Program-made: the position numbers and the translations under genes | Shown: positions 8,950-17,814 of the stretch, piece by piece | How the letters are laid out: each line of letters opens with the position of its first letter | Position numbering within the stretch: position 1 is the first letter of the stretch | Origin: CF-46 sp963760735 | Lineage (GTDB): Bacteria; Chloroflexota; Limnocylindria; Limnocylindrales; CSP1-4 | Assembly (NCBI GenBank): GCA_963760735.1 | Contig: CAVXEB010000004.1 | Location: 1,302,001 to 1,366,000, forward strand | DNA length: 64,000 nt | Direction: 5' to 3' | The notes under the pieces: generated by a model | What the model saw: only the letters and a program-made list of their open reading frames with translations | What the model was told of the DNA's origin: nothing | Databases searched by the model: none

Positions 8950-11313
8950 TCACTCGACGGCGGTGCCGGTCAGGTAATGATGCCGTTCCACGAGCTCGAC
9001 GACGGGCCCCACCAGCGCCAGGTCGGCGCTCAGCGGCAGGTCGTCCGAGGACCGCCCGACGAACACGCGCACCGTCCCCGGCTCGACGACGCGGCGGTAT
9101 TCGACATCGGTGTATGCGAGCTGCTCGGTCGACACCTGGAACGTCACCGTCCGGCACTCGCCGGCGGCGAGGTGGAGGCGCTGGAAGCCCCGCAGCTCGA
9201 TGACCGGCCGCGCGACCGAGGCCTCCTCGTCCCGGATGTAGAGCTGGACGACCTCCTCGCCGGCCCGCGCGCCGGTGTTCGTGACGTCGACGGAGATCGC
9301 CGCCGTGTCGCCGGCCGTCTCGAGGAGCGTCCGGTCGACCCGGAGATGATCGATCGTGAACGACGTGTACGACCGTCCATGGCCGAAGGGCCAGAGGGGC
9401 GCCACCGAGCCGTCGACGTAGTCGATCTTCCAGTTCGACCTGCCGCCCGTGGGGTGGTGGCGGTACGTCTGCGGGATCTGGCCCACGTGGCGGGGCATCG
9501 TGATCGGCAGCCGGCCACCCGGGTCGACGTCGCCCGCAAGGACGTCGGCGATCGCCGTCGGCCCGGCCTCGCCAGGGACCCAGGCGAGGACCACTGCGGC
9601 GCACTCCCCGGCGGCTCGCTCGAGGGCGAGCGGGCGACCGCTGACGATCACCAGCACCGTTGGCGTGCCGGTCGCGACGACTGCATCGAGGAGCTCCTGC
9701 TGCCGCCCGAGCAGGCCCAGGTCGCGGCGGTCCCGCGACTCGCCGGTGGTGGCATCCATCGTCAGCCCGGACCGCTCGCCGACGACGACGATCGCCACGT
9801 CGGCGCCACGTGCGGTCACGGCGGCCTCCGCGATCTGGGCATCCGTCCCGTCGACGAGGCCGGACCCGACCGCATGGTCGACCCGGTCGGCGCCGAATCG
9901 CTCGCGGATCCCGGCGAGGATGGTCCGGTGGCCGGACAGCTCGTCGACCGGGTTGATGACCTCGCTCGAGGGGAAGCCGAACGGGTTGGCGTGGTGGCGG
10001 AGCTCGGCGAGGGTCTCGATGTGGGGCAGGTGCGCGTAATCGCCGAGCAGGTCGCGAGCGCTGTCGGCGATCGGCCCGATCACCGCGATCCGACCGACGT
10101 CACGCGCGAGCGGGAGGATGCCGTCGTTCTCGACGAGGACGATCGAGCGTCGGGCGAGGTCGAGGGCGAGGCCCTGCTCCTCGACGAGCAGCGCCGCGAG
10201 CGCGTCGGCCTCGGGTGCATCCACGTACGGTCGCTCGAACAGACCGAGCCGGAACTTCAGCCGGAGCGTCCGCTCGACGGCGACGTCGACGACACCGATG
10301 TCCAGGCGACCGTCGGCGATCGCCGCCCGGAGCGGACCGCCGAAGCCCGCGGTCGTCGGCAGCTCGTTGTCCATGCCCGCCCGGAGGGCCATCGCCGCGG
10401 CCGTGCCGAGGTCGCCCGTGAGGCGGTGCTCGCCGACGAGCATCTGGACGGCCGTGTAGTCCGAGGCGACCACGCCGTCGAACCCCCATTCGCCACGGAG
10501 GATCGTCGTCAGCAGCTCGTGCGAGACATGGCACGGCACGCCGTCGACGTCGCAATACGCCGGCATGACGCTGGCGAGACCGGTCGCCCGGATGGCGGCC
10601 TCGAACGGAAGCAGCTGTTCGTCACGGAGCTCGCGAGGGCCGACATGAACGGGGGCCTGGTTCAGGCCGCCCTCCGCGAGACCGTGTCCGACCAGGTGCT
10701 TCGCCGTTGCCGCGACGCCCACCCGGAGGTCGTCGCCCTGGATGCCCCGGACATACGCGCAGCCGAGGGCGGTGGCGAGGTACGGGTCCTCGCCGTACGT
10801 TTCCTCGATCCGGCCCCAGCGTGGGTCGCGCGTGATGTCGAGCACCGGCGCCAGCGCCACCCGCGCCCCGATGGCCAGCATCCGCCGGCGGATCGTCGTC
10901 GCGATCGCCTCGACCAGGTCCGGGTCGAACGCCGCGGCGGCGCCGATCGACTGCTGGAAGGACGTCGCCTCGCGAGCGAGGAGCCCGTGGAGCGTCTCCT
11001 CGTGGAGGATGGCCGGGATCCCGAGGCGGGTCTCCTCGACGAGGAACCGCTGGATGGCATTGCCGGCCTCGGCCGCGCCGGCCGCATCGAGGTTCGTGGC
11101 ACCGGCCACCCGACTGACCTGCCCGATCCCGTTCGTCAGGCGGTCGCGGACGCGATCCAGGTCCAGATCCGTCTCGCTCGAGAACATCTCGAACGACCAG
11201 AGCGATCCGAGCTGGGCGAGCTTCTCGTCGAGGGTCATCCGCGCCAACAGGTCGGCCGTGCGCGCCTCGATCGGCAGGCTGGCGTCGCGATACCGCGCCT
11301 CGACGGTCGTCAT
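8950..11313 (-). CDS. Glycoside hydrolase family 3 beta-glycosidase
   Basis: This GH3 enzyme has 787 residues and three parts: an N-terminal barrel, an alpha/beta sandwich, and a C-terminal fibronectin type III-like domain (from about residue 640, with VDVTNTGARAGEEVVQLY). The nucleophile is Asp285 in VVASDYTAV. KHLVGHG is the conserved substrate-binding segment. There is no signal peptide, so it cleaves imported oligosaccharides, probably beta-xylosides or beta-glucosides. The start is set by a TGATG overlap with the permease stop. A very long open frame runs on upstream through both permease genes but is only a GC-driven shadow. Next to a CE7 esterase, a beta-xylosidase role is the best guess. 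Confidence 0.9.
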   Translation of the reverse strand: MTTVEARYRDASLPIEARTADLLARMTLDEKLAQLGSLWSFEMFSSETDLDLDRVRDRLTNGIGQVSRVAGATNLDAAGAAEAGNAIQRFLVEETRLGIPAILHEETLHGLLAREATSFQQSIGAAAAFDPDLVEAIATTIRRRMLAIGARVALAPVLDITRDPRWGRIEETYGEDPYLATALGCAYVRGIQGDDLRVGVAATAKHLVGHGLAEGGLNQAPVHVGPRELRDEQLLPFEAAIRATGLASVMPAYCDVDGVPCHVSHELLTTILRGEWGFDGVVASDYTAVQMLVGEHRLTGDLGTAAAMALRAGMDNELPTTAGFGGPLRAAIADGRLDIGVVDVAVERTLRLKFRLGLFERPYVDAPEADALAALLVEEQGLALDLARRSIVLVENDGILPLARDVGRIAVIGPIADSARDLLGDYAHLPHIETLAELRHHANPFGFPSSEVINPVDELSGHRTILAGIRERFGADRVDHAVGSGLVDGTDAQIAEAAVTARGADVAIVVVGERSGLTMDATTGESRDRRDLGLLGRQQELLDAVVATGTPTVLVIVSGRPLALERAAGECAAVVLAWVPGEAGPTAIADVLAGDVDPGGRLPITMPRHVGQIPQTYRHHPTGGRSNWKIDYVDGSVAPLWPFGHGRSYTSFTIDHLRVDRTLLETAGDTAAISVDVTNTGARAGEEVVQLYIRDEEASVARPVIELRGFQRLHLAAGECRTVTFQVSTEQLAYTDVEYRRVVEPGTVRVFVGRSSDDLPLSADLALVGPVVELVERHHYLTGTAVE

Positions 11314-12212
11314 CAGCCCTTCACCGATCCGGCCGTGAGCCCACCGACGATGTGACGCTCGGCGAAGACATAGAAGATCAGCGCCGGGATGATCGAGATC
11401 ACGACGTAGGCGAGCGTGCGGGCCTCGTCCGATGCGTACTCGGTCGAGAAGTTCATCACCCCCAGGGGCAGCGTCCACTGGCTCGCGTCCCCGAGCAGGA
11501 CGAGCGGCAGGATGAAGGCGTTCCAGGTTGCGACGAGGGCGAGCACGCTCACGGTGGCCAGGGCCGGTCGGGACAGCGGCAGGAGGACCCGCCAGAAGAA
11601 CCCGAAGGACCCACAGCCGTCGATCCGGGCGGCATCCTCGAGCTCGGCCGGGATGCTCCGGAAGAACGGTCGCAGGATGACGATCGAGAGGGGCAGCTGG
11701 AACGCCGCCTGGGGCAGCGCCACCCCGAGCGGGTTGCCGGACAGCCCGAGGTCGCGGACCAGGATGTACAGCGGCAGGATCGCGACGGCCGACGGGAACA
11801 GCAGCCCGAACACGAACAGGGTGTAGAACGCCTCGCGACCGCGGAACCGGATCCGGGCGAAGACGAACGCCGCGAGCGACGCGCAGAACACGGTCAGCCC
11901 GACCACGATCGCCGCGACGACCACGCTGTTCCAGAGCTGTCCCCAGAACGTCGCGGCGTTCTCGCCGAACAGCACGTCGGTGTAGTTCGTGAAGACCCAC
12001 GGATCGGGCAGGACCGCGGCCGGGTTGGCCGCCAGCTGGCCGTTCGTCTTGAACCCGCCGAGGATCGCGTACAGGATCGGCAGGACGATCGCCGCGGTGA
12101 CGCCCAGCAGGACGACGTATCCGATGACCCCTGGAACCGTCGGGCGTGTCCGGCGGCTCATCGGGATGCTCGCCGCGTCCGTGGTCACGCCGGTGGAGGC
12201 CTGCGTCGCCAT
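11313..12212 (-). CDS. Carbohydrate ABC transporter permease (MalG type)
   Basis: This is an inner-membrane permease of 299 residues with six predicted membrane spans. The EAA loop that contacts the ATPase is seen in LEDAARIDGCGSFGFFWRVL, followed by the conserved LPLSRPAL. It pairs with the MalF-type permease just upstream (3 bp gap) and with the binding protein at 13260-14582. No ATPase gene lies in the operon, so a shared MsmK/UgpC-type ATPase elsewhere probably energises the importer, as is common in this family. Confidence 0.9.
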   Translation of the reverse strand: MATQASTGVTTDAASIPMSRRTRPTVPGVIGYVVLLGVTAAIVLPILYAILGGFKTNGQLAANPAAVLPDPWVFTNYTDVLFGENAATFWGQLWNSVVVAAIVVGLTVFCASLAAFVFARIRFRGREAFYTLFVFGLLFPSAVAILPLYILVRDLGLSGNPLGVALPQAAFQLPLSIVILRPFFRSIPAELEDAARIDGCGSFGFFWRVLLPLSRPALATVSVLALVATWNAFILPLVLLGDASQWTLPLGVMNFSTEYASDEARTLAYVVISIIPALIFYVFAERHIVGGLTAGSVKG

Positions 12213-12215
12213 CGG

Positions 12216-13148
12216 TCAGCCGTTGAAGGACGTGATGGCGCCGTCGATGTCGCGGCGCAGGACGAACCGCTGGTAGAGCAGCGCGACCACGAGGGCCAGC
12301 AGGAAGAGGATCACCGCGAGCGCGCTGCCGTAGCCCATCTGCTGCTTCACGAACCCGGTCTTGAACATGTTGATGGCCATGGTCATCGAGGCATTGACCG
12401 GCCCGCCCCCGGTCATCACCCAGACCATGTCGAACAGCTGGAGCGCGCCGATGACCGACAGGAAGACCGAGACGCGGATGGTCGGTCCAAGCAGCGGCAG
12501 CGTGATGTGGCGGAACGCCTGACGGCGGTCGGCACCGTCGATGTACGCGGCCTCCTCGAGCTCCTTCGGGATGCCCTGGAGGCCGGCCAGCATGATGATC
12601 ATGTGGAAGCCGAAGTACTTCCACGAGATGATCAGGAAGAGCGTGAACATCACGAACGTGGTGTCGCCGAGCCAGTCCGTCGCGAACGCGCCCAACCCGA
12701 CGCTCTTCACGATCGACTGGATGACGGAATCGGGCTGGAGCAGCAGCCGGAAGACGATCCCGGTGATCGCCTCCGACAGCACGTACGGGACGAAGAACAG
12801 GAGCCGGAACACGGCTCGGCCCGGGAACCGCCGGTTCAGGAGCACGGCGAGACCGAGCGAGAACGGGATCTGGAGCGCCAGCGACAGGACGATGACGAAG
12901 ACGTTGTTGCCGAGCGCCTGCCAGAACACGCTGGACGCGAACGCGGCCTGGTAGTTCTTCAGGCCGATGAAGTCGGTGAGCGGGGTCAGCCCATTCCACC
13001 GGAACAGGCTGAAGTGGGCGGCCTGGATGATCGGGCCGATGACGAAGATGAGGTAAAGCGCGAGGCCGGGCAGCAGGAACAGCGCGATCGTGAGCCACTT
13101 CCGGGACCGGCGCGCGCCGGTCCCGGGGCGGGACGTCAGTGCCGACAT
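12216..13148 (-). CDS. Carbohydrate ABC transporter permease (MalF/UgpA type)
   Basis: This 310-residue permease has a basic cytoplasmic N-terminus, then six hydrophobic spans starting with WLTIALFLLPGLALYLIFVI. The EAA loop is LEEAAYIDGADRRQAFRHIT, followed by LPLLGPTI. It is the second gene of the operon, after the binding protein, and forms the channel with the MalG-type partner downstream. A strong hairpin lies between it and the binding-protein gene and would lower permease expression relative to the binding protein. Confidence 0.9.
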   Translation of the reverse strand: MSALTSRPGTGARRSRKWLTIALFLLPGLALYLIFVIGPIIQAAHFSLFRWNGLTPLTDFIGLKNYQAAFASSVFWQALGNNVFVIVLSLALQIPFSLGLAVLLNRRFPGRAVFRLLFFVPYVLSEAITGIVFRLLLQPDSVIQSIVKSVGLGAFATDWLGDTTFVMFTLFLIISWKYFGFHMIIMLAGLQGIPKELEEAAYIDGADRRQAFRHITLPLLGPTIRVSVFLSVIGALQLFDMVWVMTGGGPVNASMTMAINMFKTGFVKQQMGYGSALAVILFLLALVVALLYQRFVLRRDIDGAITSFNG

Positions 13149-13177
13149 TCAGCGTCCTCTGCTCCGGCCGGGGAGGC

Positions 13178-13204
13178 GAAGGGGCCGGCGATGCCGGCCC
13201 CTTC
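13178..13204 (-). terminator. Intercistronic hairpin after the binding-protein gene
   Basis: GAAGGGGCCGGC (13178-13189) and GCCGGCCCCTTC (13193-13204) form a perfect 12-bp stem with a 3-nt loop. It lies between the binding-protein stop and the first permease and has no following T-run. This is the expected place for a partial terminator or 3' stabilising hairpin that keeps binding protein in excess over permease. The function is inferred; the fold is direct. Confidence 0.65.
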
Positions 13205-13259
13205 GGGTGACGTCACGAGTCAACCACTCGCGGGACGCGGTGGTGCAGTCGATCGACGG

Positions 13260-14582
13260 TTACGGGTTGGCAGCCGCGTCCGTCAGGGCCTTGCAGGCCG
13301 TGGCCGGATCCGACTTGCCGAGGAACAGCGCGACGGTCGCATCGTTCACCACGGCGCCGACGGATGGCGGCACGGCCTGGTCGAGGTACAGCTGGATGAA
13401 CTTCGCCTGGTCGCGACCAGCCAGGACGGCCTGGAGGTTCGGGTCCGTGATCGAGCCGCCTGTGCCGTTGACCGGCGACATGCCGATGCCGGACGTGTTG
13501 AGCTTGTTCGCGTTGTCCGTGTTCACGAAGAACTTCAGGAAGTCGACCGCCTCCGGCGGCGCGTCCTTCTTGACCGCGATGCCGTTGCCGCCACCGACGC
13601 CGTCCGTCGCGGCGCCGGCACCGCCGGCCACGCTCGGGAACGGGAACCAGCCGAGCTTGTCCCCGAGACCCTTCTTGTCGGCGCTGTTGTCATTCTGGAC
13701 CGCCGGCGCCCACTGACCCATCACCTCCATGGCGGCCTTGCCGTTGCCGACTGCCGCGGCCTCGTTGGGGTAGGTCGCGCTCGCGTACCCGGCCTGGTAC
13801 GGGTCGAGCTTGTTCAAGGCAAGGACCTGGTCGCCGGCCTTCGTGCAGGCGTCGGTGTTGTAGTTGCCGGACTGGATCATCTGCTTGAGGGCGTCACCGC
13901 CCCCGATCCGCAGGACGAGGTACGTCCACAGGTGCATGGACGGCCATTTGTCCTTGCCGGCGATCGCCAACGGCGCGACGCCGGACTGCTTGAGCTTCTG
14001 GACGTCGGCAAGGAAGTCGTCCCACGTGGTCGGCGGGGCGGAGATCCCGGCCTTCGAGAAGAGATCCTTGTTGTACCAGACGCCCATCATGCCCATGTCC
14101 CACGGCAGGCCGTACTGCTTGCCGTCGATCGCATAGATGCCGAGAGCGCCGGGGTTGAACGTGTCCTTGATCGATGCGACGTCGCTCGTGATGTCCTTCA
14201 GGAGGCCCGCCTGAGCCTGGGCGGCCATCCCGCCGCCCCCCCACGACTGGAACAGGTCCGGATAGTCGGCCGGTGCCGTCGCCGTGAGCTTGGCCTTGTA
14301 GGGCTCGTTCTCCAGGACCGTGATCTTGATCGTGACGTTCGGGTGATCCTTCATGTAGGCGTCGGCGTATGACTGGAAGAGAGGCTTGCCCACCTTGTCG
14401 GTGGTGATGTGCCACCAGTTGATCGTCACGGCCTGCGCTGCGGCCGACGGCTGTGTCGCGGTCGACGCGCCGGGCCCGCTGGACGCGGCGGCGGAGGGCG
14501 ATGGAGTCGCGGAGCTCGAACAGGCTCCGAAGACGATCGCGGTTGTCGCGAGCAACACCGCAATCCGATAGCGGGATCTCAT
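13260..14582 (-). CDS. Sugar ABC transporter substrate-binding lipoprotein (family 1)
   Basis: This extracellular binding protein has 440 residues. A lipoprotein signal peptide is visible: MRSRYR, a hydrophobic core, then the lipobox FGAC with Cys at about residue 21. A Ser/Pro/Ala-rich linker follows. The mature part begins near TINWWHI and follows the MalE/UgpB fold. The start is chosen because AGGAGG lies 8 nt upstream of this ATG; the frame is open further upstream without homology. It delivers an oligosaccharide to the two permeases downstream. The GH3 and esterase suggest acetylated xylo- or gluco-oligosaccharide. Confidence 0.88.
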   Translation of the reverse strand: MRSRYRIAVLLATTAIVFGACSSSATPSPSAAASSGPGASTATQPSAAAQAVTINWWHITTDKVGKPLFQSYADAYMKDHPNVTIKITVLENEPYKAKLTATAPADYPDLFQSWGGGGMAAQAQAGLLKDITSDVASIKDTFNPGALGIYAIDGKQYGLPWDMGMMGVWYNKDLFSKAGISAPPTTWDDFLADVQKLKQSGVAPLAIAGKDKWPSMHLWTYLVLRIGGGDALKQMIQSGNYNTDACTKAGDQVLALNKLDPYQAGYASATYPNEAAAVGNGKAAMEVMGQWAPAVQNDNSADKKGLGDKLGWFPFPSVAGGAGAATDGVGGGNGIAVKKDAPPEAVDFLKFFVNTDNANKLNTSGIGMSPVNGTGGSITDPNLQAVLAGRDQAKFIQLYLDQAVPPSVGAVVNDATVALFLGKSDPATACKALTDAAANP

Positions 14583-14771
14583 TGGCTCAGCCTCCTCAGT
14601 TGACAACGGCACGGCGGACGAGTGGCCCAGTCGGCGATGACGGTGCCCTCCCGGGCGTCGAATCCCGTCCCGCCAGGGAGGAGTACTGGCGAGACGGGCT
14701 CGACGATCAGCCAATCTGTGGATGCTTGCCGAAACTTCATCTCCCATGCCATGCGATCCCGCACTCCTCCT

Positions 14772-14803
14772 CGAAAGTTGCGATATCACTGGCGATAGTT
14801 TCG
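14772..14803. promoter_or_regulatory. Tandem CGAAA-type operators at the transcription start
   Basis: CGAAAGTTGCG (14772-14782) and CGATAGTTTCG (14793-14803) each differ by one base from the perfect palindrome-like CGAAAGTTTCG. Their centres are 21 bp apart, about two helical turns, immediately downstream of the predicted start of the importer operon. They are likely operators for the divergently encoded LacI-family protein. Binding there would block transcription of the operon. Confidence 0.55.
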
Positions 14804-14804
14804 G

Positions 14805-14841
14805 CTGGATCACTCTAGTGGCGCCGTTCGGCAACTGTCAA
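14805..14841 (-). promoter_or_regulatory. Promoter of the importer/GH3 operon
   Basis: On the minus strand the consensus -35 TTGACA occupies 14841-14836. An 18-bp spacer separates it from TAGAGT at 14817-14812, which gives a predicted start near 14805. The leader to the binding-protein ATG is about 220 nt. CGGCAACT (14829-14836) and AGTTGCCG (14848-14855) form an inverted repeat around the -35 box. The intergenic region to the divergent repressor is 365 bp and holds no gene. Confidence 0.65.
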
Positions 14842-14905
14842 TCCCGGAAGTTGCCGAGAGCAGTTCCTGACTTTCGTGTGGGGCCCGAGTCTACGCCGTG
14901 GGGTT

Positions 14906-14947
14906 CGAAACTTTCGCTCGCGCCTGCAGACCGCTACACTGCCCACC
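14906..14947 (+). promoter_or_regulatory. lacI-type regulator promoter with overlapping operator
   Basis: CGAAACTTTCG (14906-14916) is the complement-type match of the same operator. It lies where the -35 box of the repressor gene should be. TACACT (14935-14940) is a plausible -10 box that ends 7 nt before the ATG, so the mRNA would be leaderless. Autorepression is inferred from the overlap. Confidence 0.5.
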
Positions 14948-16003
14948 ATGAGCACGGCCGTCCGGTCGGCACCACGCCGATCTGCCCAACCGACGACCAT
15001 CGCCGACATCGCCCGGGACGCGGGTGTGTCCGTTCCGACCGTCTCGAAGGTGATCAACGGAAGGTCCGACGTGGCCGCCGAGACTCGGCGCCGCGTCGAG
15101 GCTGCGATCCACGAGCGCGGCTACCGGCGATCGGCCGGCTCGCGGCCGCGCGCGCCGCTCCTCGAGGTGATCTTCCACGAGCTCGAGTCCGAGTGGGCGC
15201 TCGAGATCGTCCGCGGTGTCGAACGTGTCGCAGGACAGCATCACCTCGCCGTCGTCCTGAGCGAGATGCAGGGCCGACGGACACCGGGACGCGGTTGGAT
15301 CGAGGGCGTCCTGGCCCGCCGGCCCACCGGGGTGATCGCCGTGTTCTCGGACCTGAGTGATGCGATGCGCGCCCAGCTCTCGACCCGCGGTATCCCGTAC
15401 GTGGTCGTCGACCCCACCGGCGAGCCGCTCCACGACACGCCGTCCGTCGGCGCGACGAACTGGAATGGCGGACTGACCGCGACGCGCCATCTCCTGGGGC
15501 TCGGCCACCGGCGGATCGGCGTGATCGGCGGGCCCGACTGGATCCTCTGCAGCCGCGCGCGCATCGACGGCTACCGGGCGGCGATGGACGAAGCCGGCGT
15601 GGCGATCGACCCGGATCTCATCAGCTATGGCCGGTTCCATGTCGAGGAGGGGGTCGAGAAGGGCCGCGCGCTCCTGCGCCTCAAGGACCGCCCGACGGCG
15701 ATCTTCGCCGGCAACGACCTCCAGGCGCTCGGGGTGTACCAGGCGGCGCGCGAGGCGCGCCTCCACATCCCCGAGGACCTGAGCGTCGTCGGCTTCGATG
15801 ACCTGCCCGTGGCGCAGTGGGTCGGGCCGCCGCTGACGACAGTCCGGCAGCCGCTGATGGACATGGCCGCCGCTGCGGCCGAGACGGTGGTCGCGATGGC
15901 GGCGGGCGATCGGCCGGCCCAGACACGGGTGGAGCTTGCGACGGAGCTGGTCGTCCGGGAGAGCACGGCGCCCCCGACTCGGAGCACCGTGCCAGCGTCC
16001 TAA
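14948..16003 (+). CDS. LacI-family transcriptional repressor
   Basis: The protein has 351 residues. The N-terminal helix-turn-helix and hinge run through TIADIARDAGVSVPTVSKVI and continue to about residue 70, and a periplasmic-binding-protein-like effector domain follows. VGFDDLPVAQWVGPPLTTVRQP near the C-terminus is the usual LacI/GalR effector-site segment. The gene is transcribed divergently from the glycan importer/GH3 operon. It is therefore the likely sugar-responsive repressor of that operon and of itself through the CGAAA boxes. An N-terminal extension of about 16 residues precedes the HTH. An earlier in-frame start is possible but would leave the -10 box inside the gene. Confidence 0.9.
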   Translation: MSTAVRSAPRRSAQPTTIADIARDAGVSVPTVSKVINGRSDVAAETRRRVEAAIHERGYRRSAGSRPRAPLLEVIFHELESEWALEIVRGVERVAGQHHLAVVLSEMQGRRTPGRGWIEGVLARRPTGVIAVFSDLSDAMRAQLSTRGIPYVVVDPTGEPLHDTPSVGATNWNGGLTATRHLLGLGHRRIGVIGGPDWILCSRARIDGYRAAMDEAGVAIDPDLISYGRFHVEEGVEKGRALLRLKDRPTAIFAGNDLQALGVYQAAREARLHIPEDLSVVGFDDLPVAQWVGPPLTTVRQPLMDMAAAAAETVVAMAAGDRPAQTRVELATELVVRESTAPPTRSTVPAS

Positions 16004-16396
16004 GCCGTCGCGCCCTGGGCGCCGTGCCGGCCGCCCGGGCAGCGTGCCGGCCGGCCCGGGCAGCTCGATCGCTCGCGGCGGCCGGCTCGCGCGGTATCCC
16101 GGCCGCCCGACGTGGCCGCCCGCGGCAGCCCGCTCGCGCAGCATCCCGGCCGCGGCGGCCCCCCGGCCGCCCGACGCGGCCCGCCCCCGCCGAATCTGTC
16201 AAACGACCACCGGGCGGGCGTTCGTCAGGCCTTTTCTGTCAATTGACCGCGGGACCGATCGTATGACGGAAACCTGGCGCTGAATCGTGCGTGGCCGATC
16301 GCCGCCGGCTCGTCATCCGCTGACGAAGGACCGAGTGGAGGTCGGATGACAGAAATGGGCGGGTCGGTCGCCCTGGTGGGGAGCGCTCACGCGGCG
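16004..16396. repeat. Gene-free convergent spacer with degenerate GC-rich repeats
   Basis: This stretch lies between the convergent LacI and ROK genes and holds no convincing gene. GTGCCGGCCGCCCGGGCAGC (16024-16043) is repeated directly after itself with one extra G (16044-16064). A second pair of similar blocks, centred on ATCCCGGCCG with flanking CTCGCGC, lies between 16085 and 16185. Further on, TCTGTCAA-NN-GACC occurs at 16195-16208 and again at 16235-16248. The second copy contains the palindrome TCAATTGA. The repeats may help termination or reflect slippage; no function can be assigned. Confidence 0.5.
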
Positions 16397-17650
16397 TCAG
16401 GCCGGCGCAAGCTCCGTAGGGTCACCCGCCGCGAGCCATTGACCGATCGCGTCGCGGGAGAAGACCTCGTCGACGACCATCGACGAGGCGCCCATCACCC
16501 CGGCCAGCCCGCCCAGCGACGACCGCTGGATGAGGAGGTCGCGGGTCGCGAGCGGCAGCGAGCGACGGTAGACGGCCTCGCGGATCGAGGCGAGCAGCTG
16601 GTCGGGGCTGTTGGCGACCCCGCCGCCGATGACGATCAGGGACGGGTTGAAGAAGTTGACGACGCTCGCGAGCATCGAGCCGATCAGGTGACCCGCTTCC
16701 TGGAGCATCGCGACCGCGACCGGGTCGCCCGAAGACGCCGCCCGCGCGACGTCCTCCGCGGTGACCCGGCCGCGCTGGTCGAGAGCCGTCCGCAGCCGCG
16801 GGCTCCGACCGTCGCGCGCCGCCGCCTCGCCGAGCTGGCCCAGAGCCGCCCCGCCGGCGCGCGCCTCGAGGCAGCCGATGTTGCCGCAGCGGCACACGAC
16901 CGATGGGTCCTCGACGACCTGGATGTGACCGACGTCCCCGGCACTCCCCTGGGCCCCGCGATGGAGCCGGCCGTCGGCGATGATGCCGGCGCCGATGCCC
17001 GTCCCGATCTTCACGACGACGACGTCGTCGTGACCGGCCGCCACGCCGGACCGCCATTCGCCGAGGGCAAGGACGTTGACGTCGTTGTCGACCCAGACCG
17101 GTGCGCGGTGACGGGCGGCGAACCGCTCCCGGATCGGGTAGCGGTCCCAGCCCGGCATGATCGGCGGGGAGATCGGGCGGCCGGTCGCGAACTCCACCGG
17201 CCCCGGCACGGCAATCCCGATCCCCCACAACCGGCCCGGGACCGCATGGGTCGTCGCGAGCAGCTGGTCGAACAGGACCTCGACCCGGCCGAGGCCGACC
17301 TCCGGTCCGGACGCGATGTCGGCCGGCTCGTCGTGATGGCCCAGGATCCGGCCGTCGAGCGTGGTGATCGCGACGTCGATGCTCGTCGCGCCGAGATCGG
17401 CGACCAGGACGTGACCGGCGCCGGCCTGGAACGACAGCTGACGCGCCGGACGGCCACCCGTTGACGGGCCCGGATCGCCCTCGACGACCAGCCCGCGCTC
17501 GATCAGCTCGCTCACCCGCTGCGCGACGATCGCCCGCCCGAGGCCGGTCCGCTCGACCAGCTCCGAGCGGGAGCGCGATCGGCCCAGTCGGATCTCGTCG
17601 AGGACGAGCACCAGCGCGTCGAGCGCCTCATCGGGCAGCGGGCCGACCAT
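16397..17650 (-). CDS. ROK-family transcriptional repressor (NagC/XylR type)
   Basis: The protein has 417 residues from the chosen start. A winged helix at about residues 20-60 (SRSELVERTGLGRAIVAQRV) precedes a ROK sugar-kinase-like domain. That domain has DLGATS, GTGIGAG and the zinc-binding CRCGNIGC. Such proteins bind a sugar or sugar phosphate and repress catabolic genes. TATGAT ends 6 nt before this ATG, which favours it over an in-frame ATG 13 codons upstream. It is divergent from the amino-sugar-like operon starting at 17869 and probably controls it. Confidence 0.85.
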   Translation of the reverse strand: MVGPLPDEALDALVLVLDEIRLGRSRSRSELVERTGLGRAIVAQRVSELIERGLVVEGDPGPSTGGRPARQLSFQAGAGHVLVADLGATSIDVAITTLDGRILGHHDEPADIASGPEVGLGRVEVLFDQLLATTHAVPGRLWGIGIAVPGPVEFATGRPISPPIMPGWDRYPIRERFAARHRAPVWVDNDVNVLALGEWRSGVAAGHDDVVVVKIGTGIGAGIIADGRLHRGAQGSAGDVGHIQVVEDPSVVCRCGNIGCLEARAGGAALGQLGEAAARDGRSPRLRTALDQRGRVTAEDVARAASSGDPVAVAMLQEAGHLIGSMLASVVNFFNPSLIVIGGGVANSPDQLLASIREAVYRRSLPLATRDLLIQRSSLGGLAGVMGASSMVVDEVFSRDAIGQWLAAGDPTELAPA

Positions 17651-17656
17651 GGCGGG

Positions 17657-17662
17657 ATCATA
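17657..17662 (-). promoter_or_regulatory. -10 box of the ROK repressor gene (leaderless)
   Basis: TATGAT on the minus strand ends 6 nt before the ATG at 17650. No clear TTGACA-like -35 box is present 16-18 bp upstream. The match to the -10 consensus and the spacing shared with other genes of this window support a leaderless transcript. Confidence 0.5.
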
Positions 17663-17814
17663 GCGTCGGACCGTCTGAAGGAACGCCACTTTTGCACTTG
17701 ACGGGACAAAGTAGGATGTACAGCAGTCAAACCGTCTTGGCCTGCTTGCAACCGACGGCCCACCCGATCTCGGATCGACCGTGGCCCGCTGTGCCGAGAT
17801 GGCATCGCCAGCGC

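Noticed and set aside
7708..11355. A 1215-codon plus-strand frame opposite the esterase and GH3 genes
   Set aside because: Composition is Arg/Asp/Val-rich repeats typical of antisense shadows, and the opposite strand codes for clear enzyme families.
8950..13098. A 1382-codon minus-strand frame joining GH3 with upstream sequence
   Set aside because: Only the 3' part is GH3. The upstream part lies out of frame over two well-conserved permease genes and is open only because of high GC.
11352..14372. A 1006-codon plus-strand frame opposite the permease and binding-protein genes
   Set aside because: It is an antisense shadow with no motif, while the minus strand has signal peptide, EAA loops and ribosome-binding sites.
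16195..16248. TTGACA on the minus strand within both TCTGTCAA repeats as promoters
   Set aside because: No -10-like hexamer lies 16-18 bp downstream of either, and no gene reads leftward from there.
17651..17689. Upstream ATG (17689) as start of the ROK repressor
   Set aside because: It would place the TATGAT -10 box inside the gene; the ATG at 17650 follows that box by 6 nt.
17698..17722. TTGACG with TAGGAT or TGTACA as promoter of the first Gfo/Idh gene
   Set aside because: Spacers of 8 or 13 bp are too short for a sigma-70 promoter.
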